This document shows, one piece after another, positions 39,601 to 51,228 of a stretch of 64,000 nucleotides of DNA. The notes below the pieces were generated by a model. That model did not search any database and had not been told where the DNA came from. It worked only from the letters and a program-made list of their open reading frames with translations. Origin of the DNA: Dipetalonema caudispina (Eukaryota; Nematoda; Chromadorea; Rhabditida; Onchocercidae); contig JABVXV010000294.1 of NCBI GenBank assembly GCA_013365325.1, positions 1 through 64,000 on the forward strand, given 5' to 3'. The position numbers were made by a program, and so were the translations under genes. Positions within the stretch are counted from its first letter, which is position 1; every line of letters begins with the position of its first letter.

Positions 39601-40998
39601 CTCGGCATTTAGCCAGTCAGCCAGTTCATCCAAATTTGGCAATGTAGCGCTTAATCCGATAATTTGAATCCGATGGCTACAAAAATTAAAGTTTAAAATA
39701 TATAGTCTATCTGAAAAATGAGGTCTTGAATTGCAAAAAATGAGAAATTTGAGATTTTTCAAAAATTTTATGAGCTTAAGAAAGTAATCAAAAAACTCCA
39801 GTTTCCTGGGGATTTTTTCATTAGGAATGCAGAAATCCTAATTTAATAAATATCCTCGAAATTATGCGGATGTCGTCTAATAAATTACAACGAAAAGCCT
39901 TGGTAGTATACATTCAAACATTCTTACTTTAAAAATCGAGAGATATACAATGCTTTCCCAACAATTTGCTCCACCAATGGGCCGCGATTTCCATCAAATA
40001 ACATATGAAATTCATCGATTACCAGTACACCTAACACAAAGTAAATTAATATAATAATTTCTCAACGGCAATGAATGAAATAACAGTGAATTAGAAGTAT
40101 TTATGTATCTATCAGTCATGATTTCCTGATGAAATATCTATATAGCGAATGTAAGAAGCATATGTTTCAGCGCACTTTTTGCTAATTAGTTCACGTATGC
40201 ATATTGGAGCATATTTCGATACTCGAATATACTATGTATCAAAGGAAACTTCCATGAAATACGTATACATATACGGATTAGCATATTTTTGTTAATAAAT
40301 GTATACATGAAATGTGATGTTTTCCATGTAGTTATTTGACTTTTGAAGAAAAAAGCAAGAAATTTAACCTATATCAAATATAGTTTTGTCATCAATCATC
40401 CGATTTAAGAGTGAATTAGCTTTTTCAATTGTACATATTGATGCATCCCAAGCTTGAAATGATGATAAATGTGAACCCATGAATGCGCTAACACGAAGAT
40501 CAACTCTTCGCCATATTTTCTAAATAAATAAAATCATTGAAAATTTTATAAGTTTCCGAAAGTTATCTTAATCGGTTAAAAACTAAGCACTGAAATAGCT
40601 GAAATTCATACTACTGTTAATGGAGGGTTTGTCTAAAAATGAAGAGAAGTATATTTTAAGAAATATTGCAATATTGAAATAAAGGCTTCAGATTTGAGAT
40701 AAAGTACAACTTAAAATTAAACCTGCAAAATAAGAAATTTTTCCTTGGCAACGGATATATATGGAAAGACGAAAATTGCTTTGCAACGTAATTGTCGAAC
40801 AGTATTTAGGGCAATTAATTCCGCAACAACTGTTTTACCGGAACTTGTTGGAGCAGAAAATACGAAGTTTCCGTATTGTGGAGCTTGCAGAGATCGATTA
40901 TTCAAAACAACCAATTGCCAGGAAAGGAGGGTTTGGATACCGTGCTCGATATACCCGACTGCGATTTCGTCCGGTACCCATGCCGGATAATCGGGCAT
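16314..40998 (-). CDS. polq-1: DNA polymerase theta (helicase-polymerase)
   Basis: Nuclear enzyme of theta-mediated end joining of double-strand breaks. I trace 28 in-phase exons, 5271 nt, 1756 aa. Exons 1-8 (40998-40723, 40632-40612, 40519-40369, 40030-39928, 39676-39455, 39034-38999, 38896-38640, 37366-37154) hold the superfamily 2 helicase: Walker A APTSSGKT, motif [29 protein letters not shown] and QMIGRAGR. Exons 9-14 (28723-28602, 28334-28193, 27977-27841, 27663-27484, 27140-27005, 25134-24891) are the helicase-linked helical part. Exons 15-17 (23286-23170, 22440-22266, 21868-20871) are a polar central region of about 400 aa, much shorter than in human. Exons 18-28 (20738-20593, 20356-20127, 19846-19601, 19451-19362, 19165-19016, 18840-18666, 18403-18222, 18089-17978, 17605-17448, 16780-16723, 16507-16314) are the exonuclease-like and A-family polymerase part: [27 protein letters not shown] and QIHDEVLVE. 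Intron 8 is 8.4 kb and hosts the ceh-10 gene. Confidence 0.93.
20871..21868 (-). other. polq central-region exon (332 aa)
   Basis: The largest exon of polq. It encodes a Ser/Thr/Glu-rich, low-structure segment linking helicase and polymerase. The start is set by the acceptor ttttgcag before CATGAA, which restores phase with exon 16; the open frame itself runs 60 bases further upstream. Confidence 0.8.
30127..30140 (+). promoter_or_regulatory. Candidate CCAAT/TATA pair for ceh-10
   Basis: The plus strand reads attggctataaaag: an inverted CCAAT pentamer next to TATAAAAG, 240 bases before the ceh-10 ATG. In this AT-rich context it is only a candidate. Confidence 0.25.
30380..33457 (+). CDS. ceh-10: VSX/CHX10-type paired-like homeobox protein
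   Basis: Transcription factor of the VSX class; C. elegans CEH-10 specifies interneurons such as AIY. Five in-phase exons, 30380-30797, 31151-31326, 32178-32252, 32427-32604 and 33171-33457, give 377 aa. The homeodomain is residues 178-237 ([20 protein letters not shown] to [11 protein letters not shown]), with glutamine at position 50. It is followed directly by the CVC domain that defines the class: [28 protein letters not shown] and [18 protein letters not shown]. Position 42 is valine instead of the usual glutamate (EIAVDRIQ). The N-terminus has a glycine run coded by GGT repeats and the C-terminus an Asn/His run coded by AAT/AAC repeats. The gene lies antisense within polq intron 8. A candidate AATAAA is at 33981-33986. 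The ATG was chosen as the first Met of the open frame. Confidence 0.93.
30407..30476 (+). repeat. GGT trinucleotide repeat in ceh-10 exon 1
   Basis: An imperfect run of GGT codons with a few AGT gives a Gly/Ser tract of about 20 residues. It is likely length-variable. Confidence 0.8.
33285..33372 (+). repeat. AAT/AAC repeat in ceh-10 last exon
   Basis: Imperfect AAT/AAC/AGT codon repeat coding an asparagine-rich tract with interspersed serine and histidine, just after the CVC region. The frame stays open through it to the TAG. Confidence 0.8.
40612..40632 (-). other. polq microexon 2 (21 or 18 nt)
   Basis: Between the exon ending KFLILQ and the exon starting KIWRRVDL there is a 21-nt stretch, TNPPLTV, flanked by tttttag and gtatga. 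An alternative donor three bases earlier (ACA|gtagta) gives 18 nt. Either keeps the frame, as would skipping it. It falls where other POLQ proteins have a short variable loop. Confidence 0.55.
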
Positions 40999-42632
40999 TT
41001 AATTATTCAAGACCTTAAAAAACAAAAAATTCATATTATAGTATAATTCAATTTTGCCAAAAGTCTATCACATCTTTCGGGAGAAATGAAAAAGGTAATA
41101 ATGTTAAAACTTAGGTGATAAAACACATTGATACGTTAACAATGTTTGGTCATGTGACAGATAAATTTAAACCGAAAAATTTGGCAGAAGGAAGACTAAA
41201 ATTACATTACTAGCCAATAGTAATTTCTTCTAATTACATACCTCACGTTTTATTTTCTTTTTTTAATACTTATTTGGATTATCCCCTATCAAACAGATTT
41301 CACTACAATATCATCATTGTAACTGATAAGATTCTATAAACTATTATTTTACGAAAGGGACCAAAACGATATTTTCCGTGTCGCAAGAAACACCATTGAG
41401 ATTCATTAATATTATCTGCTAAATTGAAAGCTAGTGAATCCAAACAACTGATAACGTTGTACAGGTAGGAAGAAAAAGAAATGTTTGTGATCTCAAACCA
41501 TAAATTGGAAAGTTGTAGATCGAAGCTGACCAATAGAATCCCTTAACTGAACCAGAAGGACTTTAGCCGAATCATTTCTTTTGCTTATTGTCTATATCTC
41601 CAAGAATTTCAATTGGAAGCTCCTTATGGGATTCGGTATTTTACAGGTATTGGTCAAATAATGGGATCGAATCAAAAAAAAGAAATGACACTTGCAGTAT
41701 TATATAGTTTACTAATTGCCATTCATCCTTAAATCAAGTTTCAAAACACAATATCATTAACTATCATTATTAAGGACTAGTCTGCGATAGTCTAACAGAG
41801 ACTACGACATTAAATGCAACATTTTTGAGTGATTAATGTCTAATATCTGACCTAATAAAGGTAAATGAACAGAAAAGGACATATTTCCGATGACCCATTT
41901 GTTTGTTTGCCAACGGAAACTTAAAACAACCATTTTGAAGTCAGTAATATGAAATTAACGAATTCACATTTCCATACATAGAGACTATGCTACATGTACT
42001 TAGCATATTATTGCTTTATAGTTTTTCAATCCCGACAATATCAGTTCAAAGAGAAAAAGAAAGATTATTAAGTGCAATAAGTTCAAATACAGGAAACTTT
42101 CAATACAAAACAGAAACTCTAATTTAATACTGAAAAAAAAGTTGTCAATCGTTCAAATCTAAGAAAAACAACGTAAAATGCCATATCAAAATTTTAACTA
42201 AATTTAGACACCTAACTTATCGCAGTGTGTTAGCCAAGTCAGCATGCGAAAGTCAAACTGTTCGTAAGCTATTCTTATATACATAGAACTATCACAAAGC
42301 TCTCATTGGAAAAAATTCTATTCCGAAAAAGAAACAAATTAATCAGCACTTTCATATAAAATGATAGTACAATAGAAAACCGATATAATGATTTTGATCA
42401 CCGATAGTCAGATTAATGAATTAATTAAAAGAGACCCCTCAAGGGATACTATCATTAAACATGCTTCAAAAAAATGGCATTTAGATTGAAGAAAACAAGA
42501 TCATTCGATATTTTTATACAAAATAACGGTATAATCGGAAAACTTGTAAACCTTTTTTCTTTGTTTTATTCAGGGATATTAATAGGAACAATTTCATGTA
42601 ATAATTATGAATTCAAAATTACAACCTAAAAT
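40999..42632. other. Spacer between the 69-aa gene and polq
   Basis: About 1.6 kb upstream of the polq ATG. The sequence before the ATG (tttttaag, then 18 nt including an in-frame TAA) supports a start at 40998. Candidate AATAAA for the 69-aa gene lies at 42570-42565 on the minus strand. I see no convincing exon; a 76-codon minus-strand frame at 41533-41303 has no splice context. Confidence 0.45.
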
Positions 42633-42961
42633 TCAAAGTTTCTTAAAAAGATCACGCGTTATAATTGATCGATGATTTAATTCTGAGCACTGTTCAACTG
42701 TATATGTTGCGTTCGGATTGAAGTCGGATTCCTAAAGAGAATTTTTTTACTAAGATAAACAAATTCAAAAATGTTACTAAAATTAATACTGATCTCAAGA
42801 CCTCATCAACAAAGAAATTATATGAAAATATAATAAATCTCAAAAGCGACCTTACTGCAGCCTGCAACAGGCTCATTTTTCGGTTCTTGCTCCACATCAA
42901 TCTGTTTCAGAGGAGCCTCGTTCAAAACGAAAGTATCACGGCGTCCTGGTGCATTAGTCAT
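42633..42961 (-). CDS. Hypothetical 69-aa protein, two exons
   Basis: I do not recognise this protein. Exons 42961-42851 and 42731-42633 (TGA) join in phase 0 with good signals (AAG|gtcgct and ctctttag). The predicted protein is polar: it starts MTNAPGRRDTFVLNEAP, has a middle rich in Glu, Asn and Pro, and ends HRSIITRDLFKKL. No signal peptide or membrane segment is visible. The ATG follows a ttttag acceptor by a single T, which strongly suggests trans-splicing. It sits 307 bp after the kinesin stop on the same strand and 1.6 kb before polq. It might be a small nuclear regulator, but nothing in the sequence proves a function. Confidence 0.65.
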
Positions 42962-42962
42962 A

Positions 42963-42970
42963 CTAAAATT
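42963..42970 (-). promoter_or_regulatory. Candidate trans-splice acceptor of the 69-aa gene
   Basis: The minus strand reads aaattttag, one base before the ATG. The AATAAA of the upstream kinesin gene (43167-43162) lies about 200 bases upstream, as in a nematode operon junction. Confidence 0.5.
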
Positions 42971-43161
42971 TTTGATGTTCACCAGTGAAAACGTCTTTTA
43001 GCGTCAACACCTAATATGACTGCATACCGATTCTCCAGGATTACTAGGGTTAACTGTTTACATAATACGGCGTTTATGTTGATAGTAATATTGGAAACTG
43101 TTAAGAGTTCGAGTTATGCTGAGCTTAACAACTCCAACCTTACACGGTCATCCCGAAACAA

Positions 43162-43167
43162 TTTATT
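43162..43167 (-). terminator. Candidate poly(A) signal of the kinesin gene
   Basis: AATAAA on the minus strand about 105 bases after the kinesin stop. Confidence 0.4.
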
Positions 43168-43268
43168 CTCAGGTAACTAAAGATTCTCATAAATGTATGA
43201 GACGAGTTTTAATATCACTTCAAAGTACTAAAAATATACTAATTATTCATTCAAATTCAAACTTTTGC

Positions 43269-46200
43269 TTATCTAAAATACAAACTTGATAATATAACTA
43301 TACTGTTTATCAGAGAAAGTGACCTGGATTGGCGTTTATGGGTTATTCTCTGTGGAGTGGGACAATATGAAAAATCACTGTCTGCGGTGGATATATTCTC
43401 TTCTTTTTCATCCGAAAAAACCGAATCTACATCCATAACCTTCAACAGCAACACATGTTGTCACTTGGTAATTAACAGTGAGTTTAATTCAGATAAATAA
43501 ATGTTAAAAAAAAATGATACTTACAACCCCAAGTCGTTCAACTGGTTTTCGATTTTCTCTTATTTGATAACTTTTACACAAATCTCCTCCATCTCCTCTT
43601 TCTTCCATAATCTATAAAAATTTCTAATAAAGTTATCTGTAATATGAAACTGGCTGTGGTATATTCTATTATTGGGGGAGCAGTTATATCAAAGGTTATG
43701 TATTGACCAATCGTAATTATGATTCATATCTGAAACGAATTAGAGAAAAATGATTCGAAATTTACACTTAATTTGGAGTTAAATCTTGTAAAATCGAAAT
43801 CTAGTTACTAGGGGATAATCTTAAAATCATGATAAAACTTACACTTTCTGATAGAGAACGACCAGGCATGATATCACCCGCTAGTCCAGTCTTGCGACGT
43901 AGTCGACCATGATAGATTCGTGCATGTGATTTCTAATATTCCAACATTAAAATTATTTCTAAGGATTTTCGAAATTCATCACATCATAAAAATGATATTT
44001 ATATATTTCTGTGAAGAAAGAAAAATTCATTTCTGACAGTACAAACCTCTAAATCATGCCGCTTTTGTTCAAATGCTTGTTGGAGATTGGTGAAATTGTT
44101 AGCAGCTTCCTTTACCAAGCTCAAATTCCTGACAACATTATCGGGCAAATCAAAGTGTCCCTCGACCATTTCATTCCAAATATTTATCATATCGTGTTCC
44201 TTTAATTAAAATAGAGAAAAAGCCCTGCATGTGTTTCTTCTGTCTTCAAATGAAATTCCAAATTGGGAAGATAACTATACCTGCTTAGCATAACACAGTT
44301 CAGCTTCTGCTAAGGCTCTTCGCAAGTTTCCCACCTCGGCTTTAGCACTTTTCAACTCAGTCTGCACAGCGTCTAACTTCTTCTCATAAAAATTTTTGAT
44401 TTCATCCGTACCTCGCCTCAGTTCCTCGATTACCAAATCTTTTTCCAAACAGGAACGTCTCTCGTTTATGGTCTGTAAATATTTTAAAACGTTTTTGCAC
44501 TTACTTCCTTAAATTTTAAATTCCTTGAATTTTTTTAACCCAAAAGCCTTCGTACTGACTGAATATTGAAACTAACTAAAATTTAGTAGAAAATTCAATT
44601 ACCGCATCGAACAAACGATCCAATCCTGCCTTTGCTTCTGTAAGATTTCGTAGAGCATTCCACAGTTGCTCACGTTGTTCATCCGAGTAAGCTTTTGTGC
44701 ATTTCTTTTGAATATCGCCGAGTTCACTGCCTCGTAATTGAATTTCTTTATCCAAATTCTTCAGCTGCCCTTCAATTACCTGCCGTTCATCTTCACTTTC
44801 AATAGCTGCACGATCGAATCCAGTACGACGCTGAAATAAAACAACTTTACTAAGGTGATGCAATAGGTGACAACGAAACAAAAAGGGCTTCAGCATCCTT
44901 TCACTTTCTCCACATTTCCTCGATTCTGGATAGATATCAAGGAACTGAAAAGGATTAAATCACTCAGAACTGAAATATTATCAAAGCTAGTGACAAACCT
45001 TAGTCGGCGGTTCCTTCAACAATTTTTCTAACGTTTTCCGCAATTTCTGTTGCTGATCAGAAAGAATTTTCCGCTGTTCAATTAAAACTTGACAATGAAT
45101 TTCGGCCTCAGCTGCAGAATAAGCTACAGCCAATTCATCGTTCAAAACGGACTGTAAAAAGTGAGGTCTTGAAGTAATCAAATTTAATTGAGACTAAACA
45201 TAACTTTAATCTAGTACAAATCAAATTTCATTCTGGGTTCTACAGATTTACTTCGAAATAAGTTCAAAGTTGATCTCAATCACTTTTCCTTAAATTGATG
45301 GTCCCCAATTCAGTTAAAACTCTTCAGAATTACTTACAATAAATTGTCCATCACAACATGTTTTTGTTCGAGTAGTGCTTTTAGCAAGTTGCATCTGTAA
45401 ACGTCGATTACAAGCATTTGCCTCCTCGTATTTACGTCGATATACAGCCAACTGTAGATTTTTCGCTTGTTGTTCTCGAGCTATTTCCATTTCGCGTTTA
45501 CGTACCTTAATGAAGGGAATGAAGATAAAGTTAACTGAATTGATTGAAATTTCTGAAAGTATATTCAAAGACTGGTAGTAAGAATGAACTGACTTTATCG
45601 ATGATTTTTTTCACGAAATCCTATTGCATTTTTGTTAAAAAATGAATTTAAATAAACAAAACCGGGGACGAACCTGGTTCTTTAATTGTGCCATATTCCT
45701 ATCAGCTATCATCTTCCATTTCCGAAACTTTACTTCTCCTTCCTTCATTTGTTTAGACATTTTGACTCTTAACTTTTTCAGTTCCTTAAATATATGCTTA
45801 AATGTATTTTTAAAAAATGATACTAGGAACAGAAGAATGCAAGGATGTTTTCATTAATTAACTGCAGTAAACTAAAACAAAGTATAAAAAATAATGAGAC
45901 ATACAGTCTTCATTACTCTTAACTTTTTCCTTAGATTTGAGGCCATAAGTTAGATTCCAAAACTCTAATAAGACAGTGTGCAGCGTTGTTGTGATTGGAT
46001 AATAGCTTTCTGTCATGATTTTAATTGCTTTTGGCTCTCTCCGTTACCTAGTTTTTTTTCCCGTTTCTCAATACAAATATGTTTTCATAACATTATTTTT
46101 AGAGTTAAGATCCAAAAGCACAGTCCCAAAACCGCTGTTACAAAACAAACATACCATGCAAGCGATACGTACTACAGTAATACAATGTGAAAAAAATTGC

Positions 46201-49200
46201 TCTTCTAGATTTGTTCATAGATATCAGTAAATTTCGAGAACCTGCATTCATGAAAACTTTGAATTTACAAAAAAGTTTAAAAAAAATAAAACATACGCAA
46301 AGTTCCGTACTCAACTTCTTCGATTGTTCCTGCAAACGAATGTTTTCTTTTTCCAACCTTTGAATTTCCCCCATCCGCCTCTTGCTCGCTGCTAATTCTT
46401 TCTCAAGTTCTTGCAGTCGTTTCCGTCGTTCTTCGCTCAACCTTACGTAAATATTAACTAATTATTTCAAAACATCATATCTTTCTTTCGAACTCTATGT
46501 TGATAGCAAACAAATAGTAACTTTAGACAGGGCCCATACTTACTTATGATGGATGCTGGATCCTTTAAGCTTGCTTAGCAACTCCTGTTTTTCCTTTTCT
46601 AGGGCAACCAATTTCGCTTGCAAGTGCTCCATTTCAGCGGCATAGGTATCACGCATCTTGACAATTTCCGTCTGAGAAGCGACCGTCGCTTCAAACGCCA
46701 GTTCCTGAAATCCATTAAACATAATCTAAGGTAATTTGTACCGAACATCATCATAGCTTTGAATCAAATAACAAACCTTTTGCTTAATTTCTTCCAAAAT
46801 ATCCCGCATGTCCTTGTTAAGAGCTATTTGCTTTTCAGTAAAACGATTGACAAATGCTTGGTCGGACGTTTCATCATCCCCATCGTCTTCACCAATCTGA
46901 AAAATGAAATGAAAACCGAATGATTAGTTCTGTACTAATGTAACATCTAACAGGATCACTCACAGGAACATAAGATAGAATAAGCTTTTCCAACTGCAAA
47001 CTTATAATTGTACTAGCAATAAGAAGCCACAGGAAAAGTTTTTTTCTGGGAGCTTCTACCAAAGATAGACCTGCCTCAAACCGTATTTCCACTTCATTTC
47101 CGGACTACTCCACAACTGAGAGCCTTCCTAAAATAAACTTTGGAAAAGTAATAAGTTTAAGTTATCGATAAAATAATTTACATCGAACATATCTTTGTCT
47201 TTTTCCTCTTCAATAGGGTTTTGCAGATTGATAGCAATGTCCAAGATCTTCATCACTTCATCAAATTCCTTATCTTCGCTTTTCTTCCTAAAAACTTGTA
47301 AAATTAATATGAAAACAAATTTTTTTCAAGATTGATCGTAACAAATAAAGATTTACTTGATTTCTTTCATGTGATCTCTCAGCTGTTCAACGATCTGCTG
47401 TGAGGCCAGCAACTGCTCTACCAATTTCGAATTTTCCGCCATCGCTTCTGCAAACCGTACGTTACGACGATTGTAGTCTTCTTGGTTCTCTAGATTTTGT
47501 TTTTCCAATTCAGCGCATCGCCTGCACTCTTTCATTATCCCATTGCTAAACGAAATAAAAAAGAACATTAATTTCAAATCCGTTGACACTTAAATATTCT
47601 CAATGTATTATATGTATTATACTTAGAGTACAAATACTTGAAGAACAGCTCTCCCCCTTCTTTTCATTTTACAATTTTGTCCTAAAAGAAAACCCAAGTT
47701 ACACAGGAAAGGAATAATGACAGAAACATCTAATACTGAAATTCAAAATCAACAAAAATTTCTGCAGCATAATTGCTTGGTGTAATTCTTTTTGGTAACT
47801 TTAATAATTGGCCAAAAAATCTTACGTTATTTGATTATTTTCCAATGTTGCCAAATTCTCGCCCGCACGAAGCATTGTCAGTTCGTGTTTCACGCTTGCC
47901 AACTCATCTCTCAAACCTTGGATCAAAGCCATACTTGGATCGACGTTCACAGTGGGCTTGTTTTTGATCCGTTTCGCTCTATCTGCATATCGCAGCGTTG
48001 ATAGGGTTTCGTCTGCATTTGTATCAGCTGGTGAAACGCATGCTATCATCACCGTGTAACTGTTCCCTCCAAGGGAATCTGTAAATCAAATTTGCTGATA
48101 ATTTTTTAATAACAATATCTGTAAATACTAGTTAGAACACTAATTAAAGAAAAAGAAGCACTATAATATACAATTCAAATTTGAATCTATCTAAGAATTA
48201 GCGGATTGTAGAATAACTTGGTTAAAGCTAATTATCTTATTGATCTTTAGTGAAGATCAATCATTATCGCTGGGGTTTCACGCATTCAGCAAATGAATTC
48301 CAACAACTCTAAAAGCAGTATCAAGAATATTACACTAAACCTTGAAGAAGCCGTGTAATTTTTGTAACACGATACGGAATATGACGTCCGCTGGCATTCT
48401 GATCGGTCAGAGAGGCAATTACATTACCCAAGGCTAGCAAACCTTCGTTGATCTTAATACCCTCTCGCATCCTTTCTCCCTCAGCTTGAGTCTTTTTCAA
48501 ACGCTCAGAACCGGCCAAATCCACAAGATGAAGTTTTGCTTTGAGCACAGCACTGGAAATCGTCATTTAAATTATGTGAGTGATACATTCAAATCTACTG
48601 AAATTTTAACGTCGGGTAAAAGCTTAAACCTTTCTTCTGACTCATTCCCCTCGATACACAACGTGAAAATTGCATGCGAGCGTGATGATTTGTCGTTCAT
48701 TGCCGTTTCCCCTCTGCTTCGAAGCTGACACCCTTTTTGCAAGAGTTTCATGGCATCTTCAAGACAAGAAACCGGATGCACCGATAATCCTTGCACCTGG
48801 AAAGTTGAACATTTTGGATTCAATATGGCTATGTCGAGCAGAAATTTGCGAATAAACAAAACAAATTGAAATTTTATCGCAAAATATATTAAAGTTTCGA
48901 AATGTGTTTGAAAAATTAAAGCTTACAAAAACGGCTCCTTTTGATTCACGAATTTGCAAGCATTCACGATTAATACAAAGTAAGTCAATGACTTTTTCCT
49001 CATATATTTCAAGCATCGACGCTGTCACTCGATGTCTATCTGATGTTCCAATCTGTTTGAAAATACCATCCACTAATCGCGAAATTATTCCACGTCCCTC
49101 GCTTGATGTGGATGTCTAAAGAGAAATTTCTCCTGCTGTTCTAGTTTCAACTTTAAAATTTAAACTCGAAATAAAATTTGCTCCCATGCATATTGATTGC

Positions 49201-50001
49201 ATCACGCCGTATTCGTAAGGCTAGCAGTGATCATTATTTGAATGATTTCATTTCACTTTTTTATTGATTAGCTTACTTTTTACCGATTTAATTCATATCG
49301 GCATGAATTAAAAAATTGCCTAGTTATGGTAGCAGTGTGGTAATAACTGAGAAAGATGTAACTTTCGTCTAGAAGATAATATATATTTTTAAATAGAAAA
49401 TTAATCATATATACCTTGTCAATACAAAGGGGAAAAAAAATCAAAAAATATTAACCATTTCTTCAGTTCCCATTGTATAGGTTTTCCCGCTTCCCGTTTG
49501 TCCATACGCAAGAATCGTACAGTTATATCCTTAATTTATAGTTAGTTGATTTTTTACCTTCAAAATACCAAAACTACCTATAATTTCTGTTGTGCAACGA
49601 TTCTATCTTATAAAGATATCAAAAGCTAAAAGTCACTATGAGTTATAAGTAATGAGTGAACGGAACAAAACTGAAGATACCATCAAAAATTTTTTCCAAT
49701 AACGGGGCAGCACATGCATCATATATCATTTCTTGTGATGTAGTAGGATCGAAGATGCTATCGAATGTGAACATTTTACCATTTATTGATATCTAAACAA
49801 TTAATTCGGTACATTTAAGATTTCGAAAAGAACTACTTCCAATGTTTCGGTCATCTTTTAATTGGTCTTTAATGAAACGCAAGTACTCACCTGATTCTGT
49901 TCTACAAAGCACTGCACACATTCTTGAGAATTTTCTGCCTTTTCTCGACTATTAAGTGGTCGAACACGGATAGCAACTCTAACCGGGATAACGTCAGCCA
50001 T
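43269..50001 (-). CDS. klp-19: Kinesin-4 family chromokinesin (KIF4-like)
   Basis: Microtubule plus-end motor of the KIF4 group, which acts on chromosomes and the central spindle. I trace 23 in-phase exons from 50001 to 43269 (1089 aa). Motor exons: 50001-49891, 49792-49681, 49529-49456, 49115-48927, 48796-48630, 48552-48341 and 48078-47826. They carry [33 protein letters not shown] and [20 protein letters not shown]. Stalk exons: 47545-47357, 47287-47182, 47127-47071, 46896-46777, 46704-46544, 46441-46297, 45784-45674, 45505-45338, 45151-44999, 44925-44905 (21-nt microexon, uncertain), 44830-44603, 44472-44281 and 44199-44047; they encode long coiled coils. Tail exons: 43932-43843, 43611-43525 and 43439-43269. 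The cysteine-rich CR domain of vertebrate KIF4 is not seen. The last exon may instead splice at CCAG|gtcact, so the extreme C-terminus is unsure. KIF21-type WD40 repeats are absent. Confidence 0.85.
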
Positions 50002-50009
50002 TATATTTG

Positions 50010-50019
50010 CTTGAAATTT
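50010..50019 (-). promoter_or_regulatory. Candidate trans-splice acceptor of the kinesin gene
   Basis: The minus strand reads aaaatttcaag followed by CAAATATA and the ATG at 50001. Confidence 0.4.
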
Positions 50020-50469
50020 TTAAAAAAAAATAACAAATTCGATTGGGATTTAGGAGCAAAGAAACAGGAATGAAGTAGAGAATATGCAAAAAAAAAAAAA
50101 AAAGGTAAGTGAACTTAGGGATATATGAACATTTCGTTACACCCTGATTAAAGTGTAAGTAATATATTACGCAAATATCTCCCGCCTAAACATGCCGCGT
50201 GAAGAATGATCTTTTTCGTACGAAACGATAAACAATAAAAATTACACCTGTTGAATAATTAATTGTTGCATGAAGAATATCCGGATAATTAAGCAAGAAT
50301 AATCTTCAAGGTGATTATTGACTAAATAACAACAACTAGAATTGGTTACCAGAAAAACCAGTAGATGGAACATAATATTTCCAGCAATACAAAATATCAT
50401 TTTCAGCCATGAATTAATAATAATAAAATGAAAGGGGAGAATAAGGTTAAAAGAAACAGACAATATGTT

Positions 50470-51228
50470 GATGAAAGAAGCGGACAACACGTGGACAACT
50501 GAAAAGGATGGATGAATATCATAAGGATATTGATGAAAGAAGTGGACAACACGTGGATGAATGAGTATCATAAGGATATTGATGAAAGTGGACAACACGT
50601 GGATGAATGAGTATCATAAAGATGTTGATGAAAGAAGTGGACAACACGTGGACAACTGAAAAGGATGGATGAATATCATAAGGATATTGATGAAAGAAGT
50701 GGACAGTACGTGGATGAATGAGTATCATAAGGATATTGATGAAAGAAGTGGACAACACGTGGATGAATGAGTATCATAAGGATATTGATGAAAGAAGTGG
50801 ACAACACGTGGACAATTGAAAAGGATGGATGAATATTATAAGGGTATTGATGAAAGAAGTGGACAACACGTGGATGAATGAGTATCATAAGGATATTGAT
50901 GAAAGAAGTGGACAACACGTGGACAACTGAAACGGATGGATGAATATCATAAGGATGTTGATGAAAGAAGTGGACAACACGTGGATGAATGAGTATCATA
51001 AGGATAATGATGAAAGAAGTGGAGAGTACGTGGATGAATGAGTATCATAAGAATGTTGATGAAAGAAGTGGACAACACGTGGACAACTGAAAAGGATGGA
51101 TAAATATCATAAGGATATTGATGAAAGAAGTGGACAACACGTGGATGAATGAGTATCATAAGGATATTGATGAAAGAAGTGGACAATACGTGATTAACTG
51201 AAAAGGATGGATGAGTGTCGTATGGTAT
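50470..51228 (+). repeat. Compound minisatellite, 14 units of 49 or 62 bp
   Basis: Every unit starts gatgaaagaagtggacaaca. The short form (S, 49 bp) goes on to gtggatgaatgagtatcat. The long form (L, 62 bp) carries a 13-bp longer middle containing caactgaaaaggatgg. Unit starts: L 50470, S 50532, S 50581 (46 bp), L 50627, S 50689, S 50738, L 50787, S 50849, L 50898, S 50960, S 51009, L 51058, S 51120, L 51169 (degenerate). The order is LSSLSSLSLSSLSL. Minus-strand frames of about 80-118 codons through the array are by-products of the low stop content; they change frame because S and L are not multiples of three. Confidence 0.95.

Noticed and set aside
41303..41533. Minus-strand 76-codon frame upstream of polq
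   Set aside because: Considered as an extra polq or operon exon, but no acceptor/donor pair joins it in phase and I recognise no similarity.
50242..51186. Several overlapping minus-strand frames of 79-118 codons with repeated HFFHQYPYDIHPS-like peptides
   Set aside because: They are translations of the minisatellite. Unit lengths of 49 and 62 shift the frame, there are no splice or start contexts, and no family matches.
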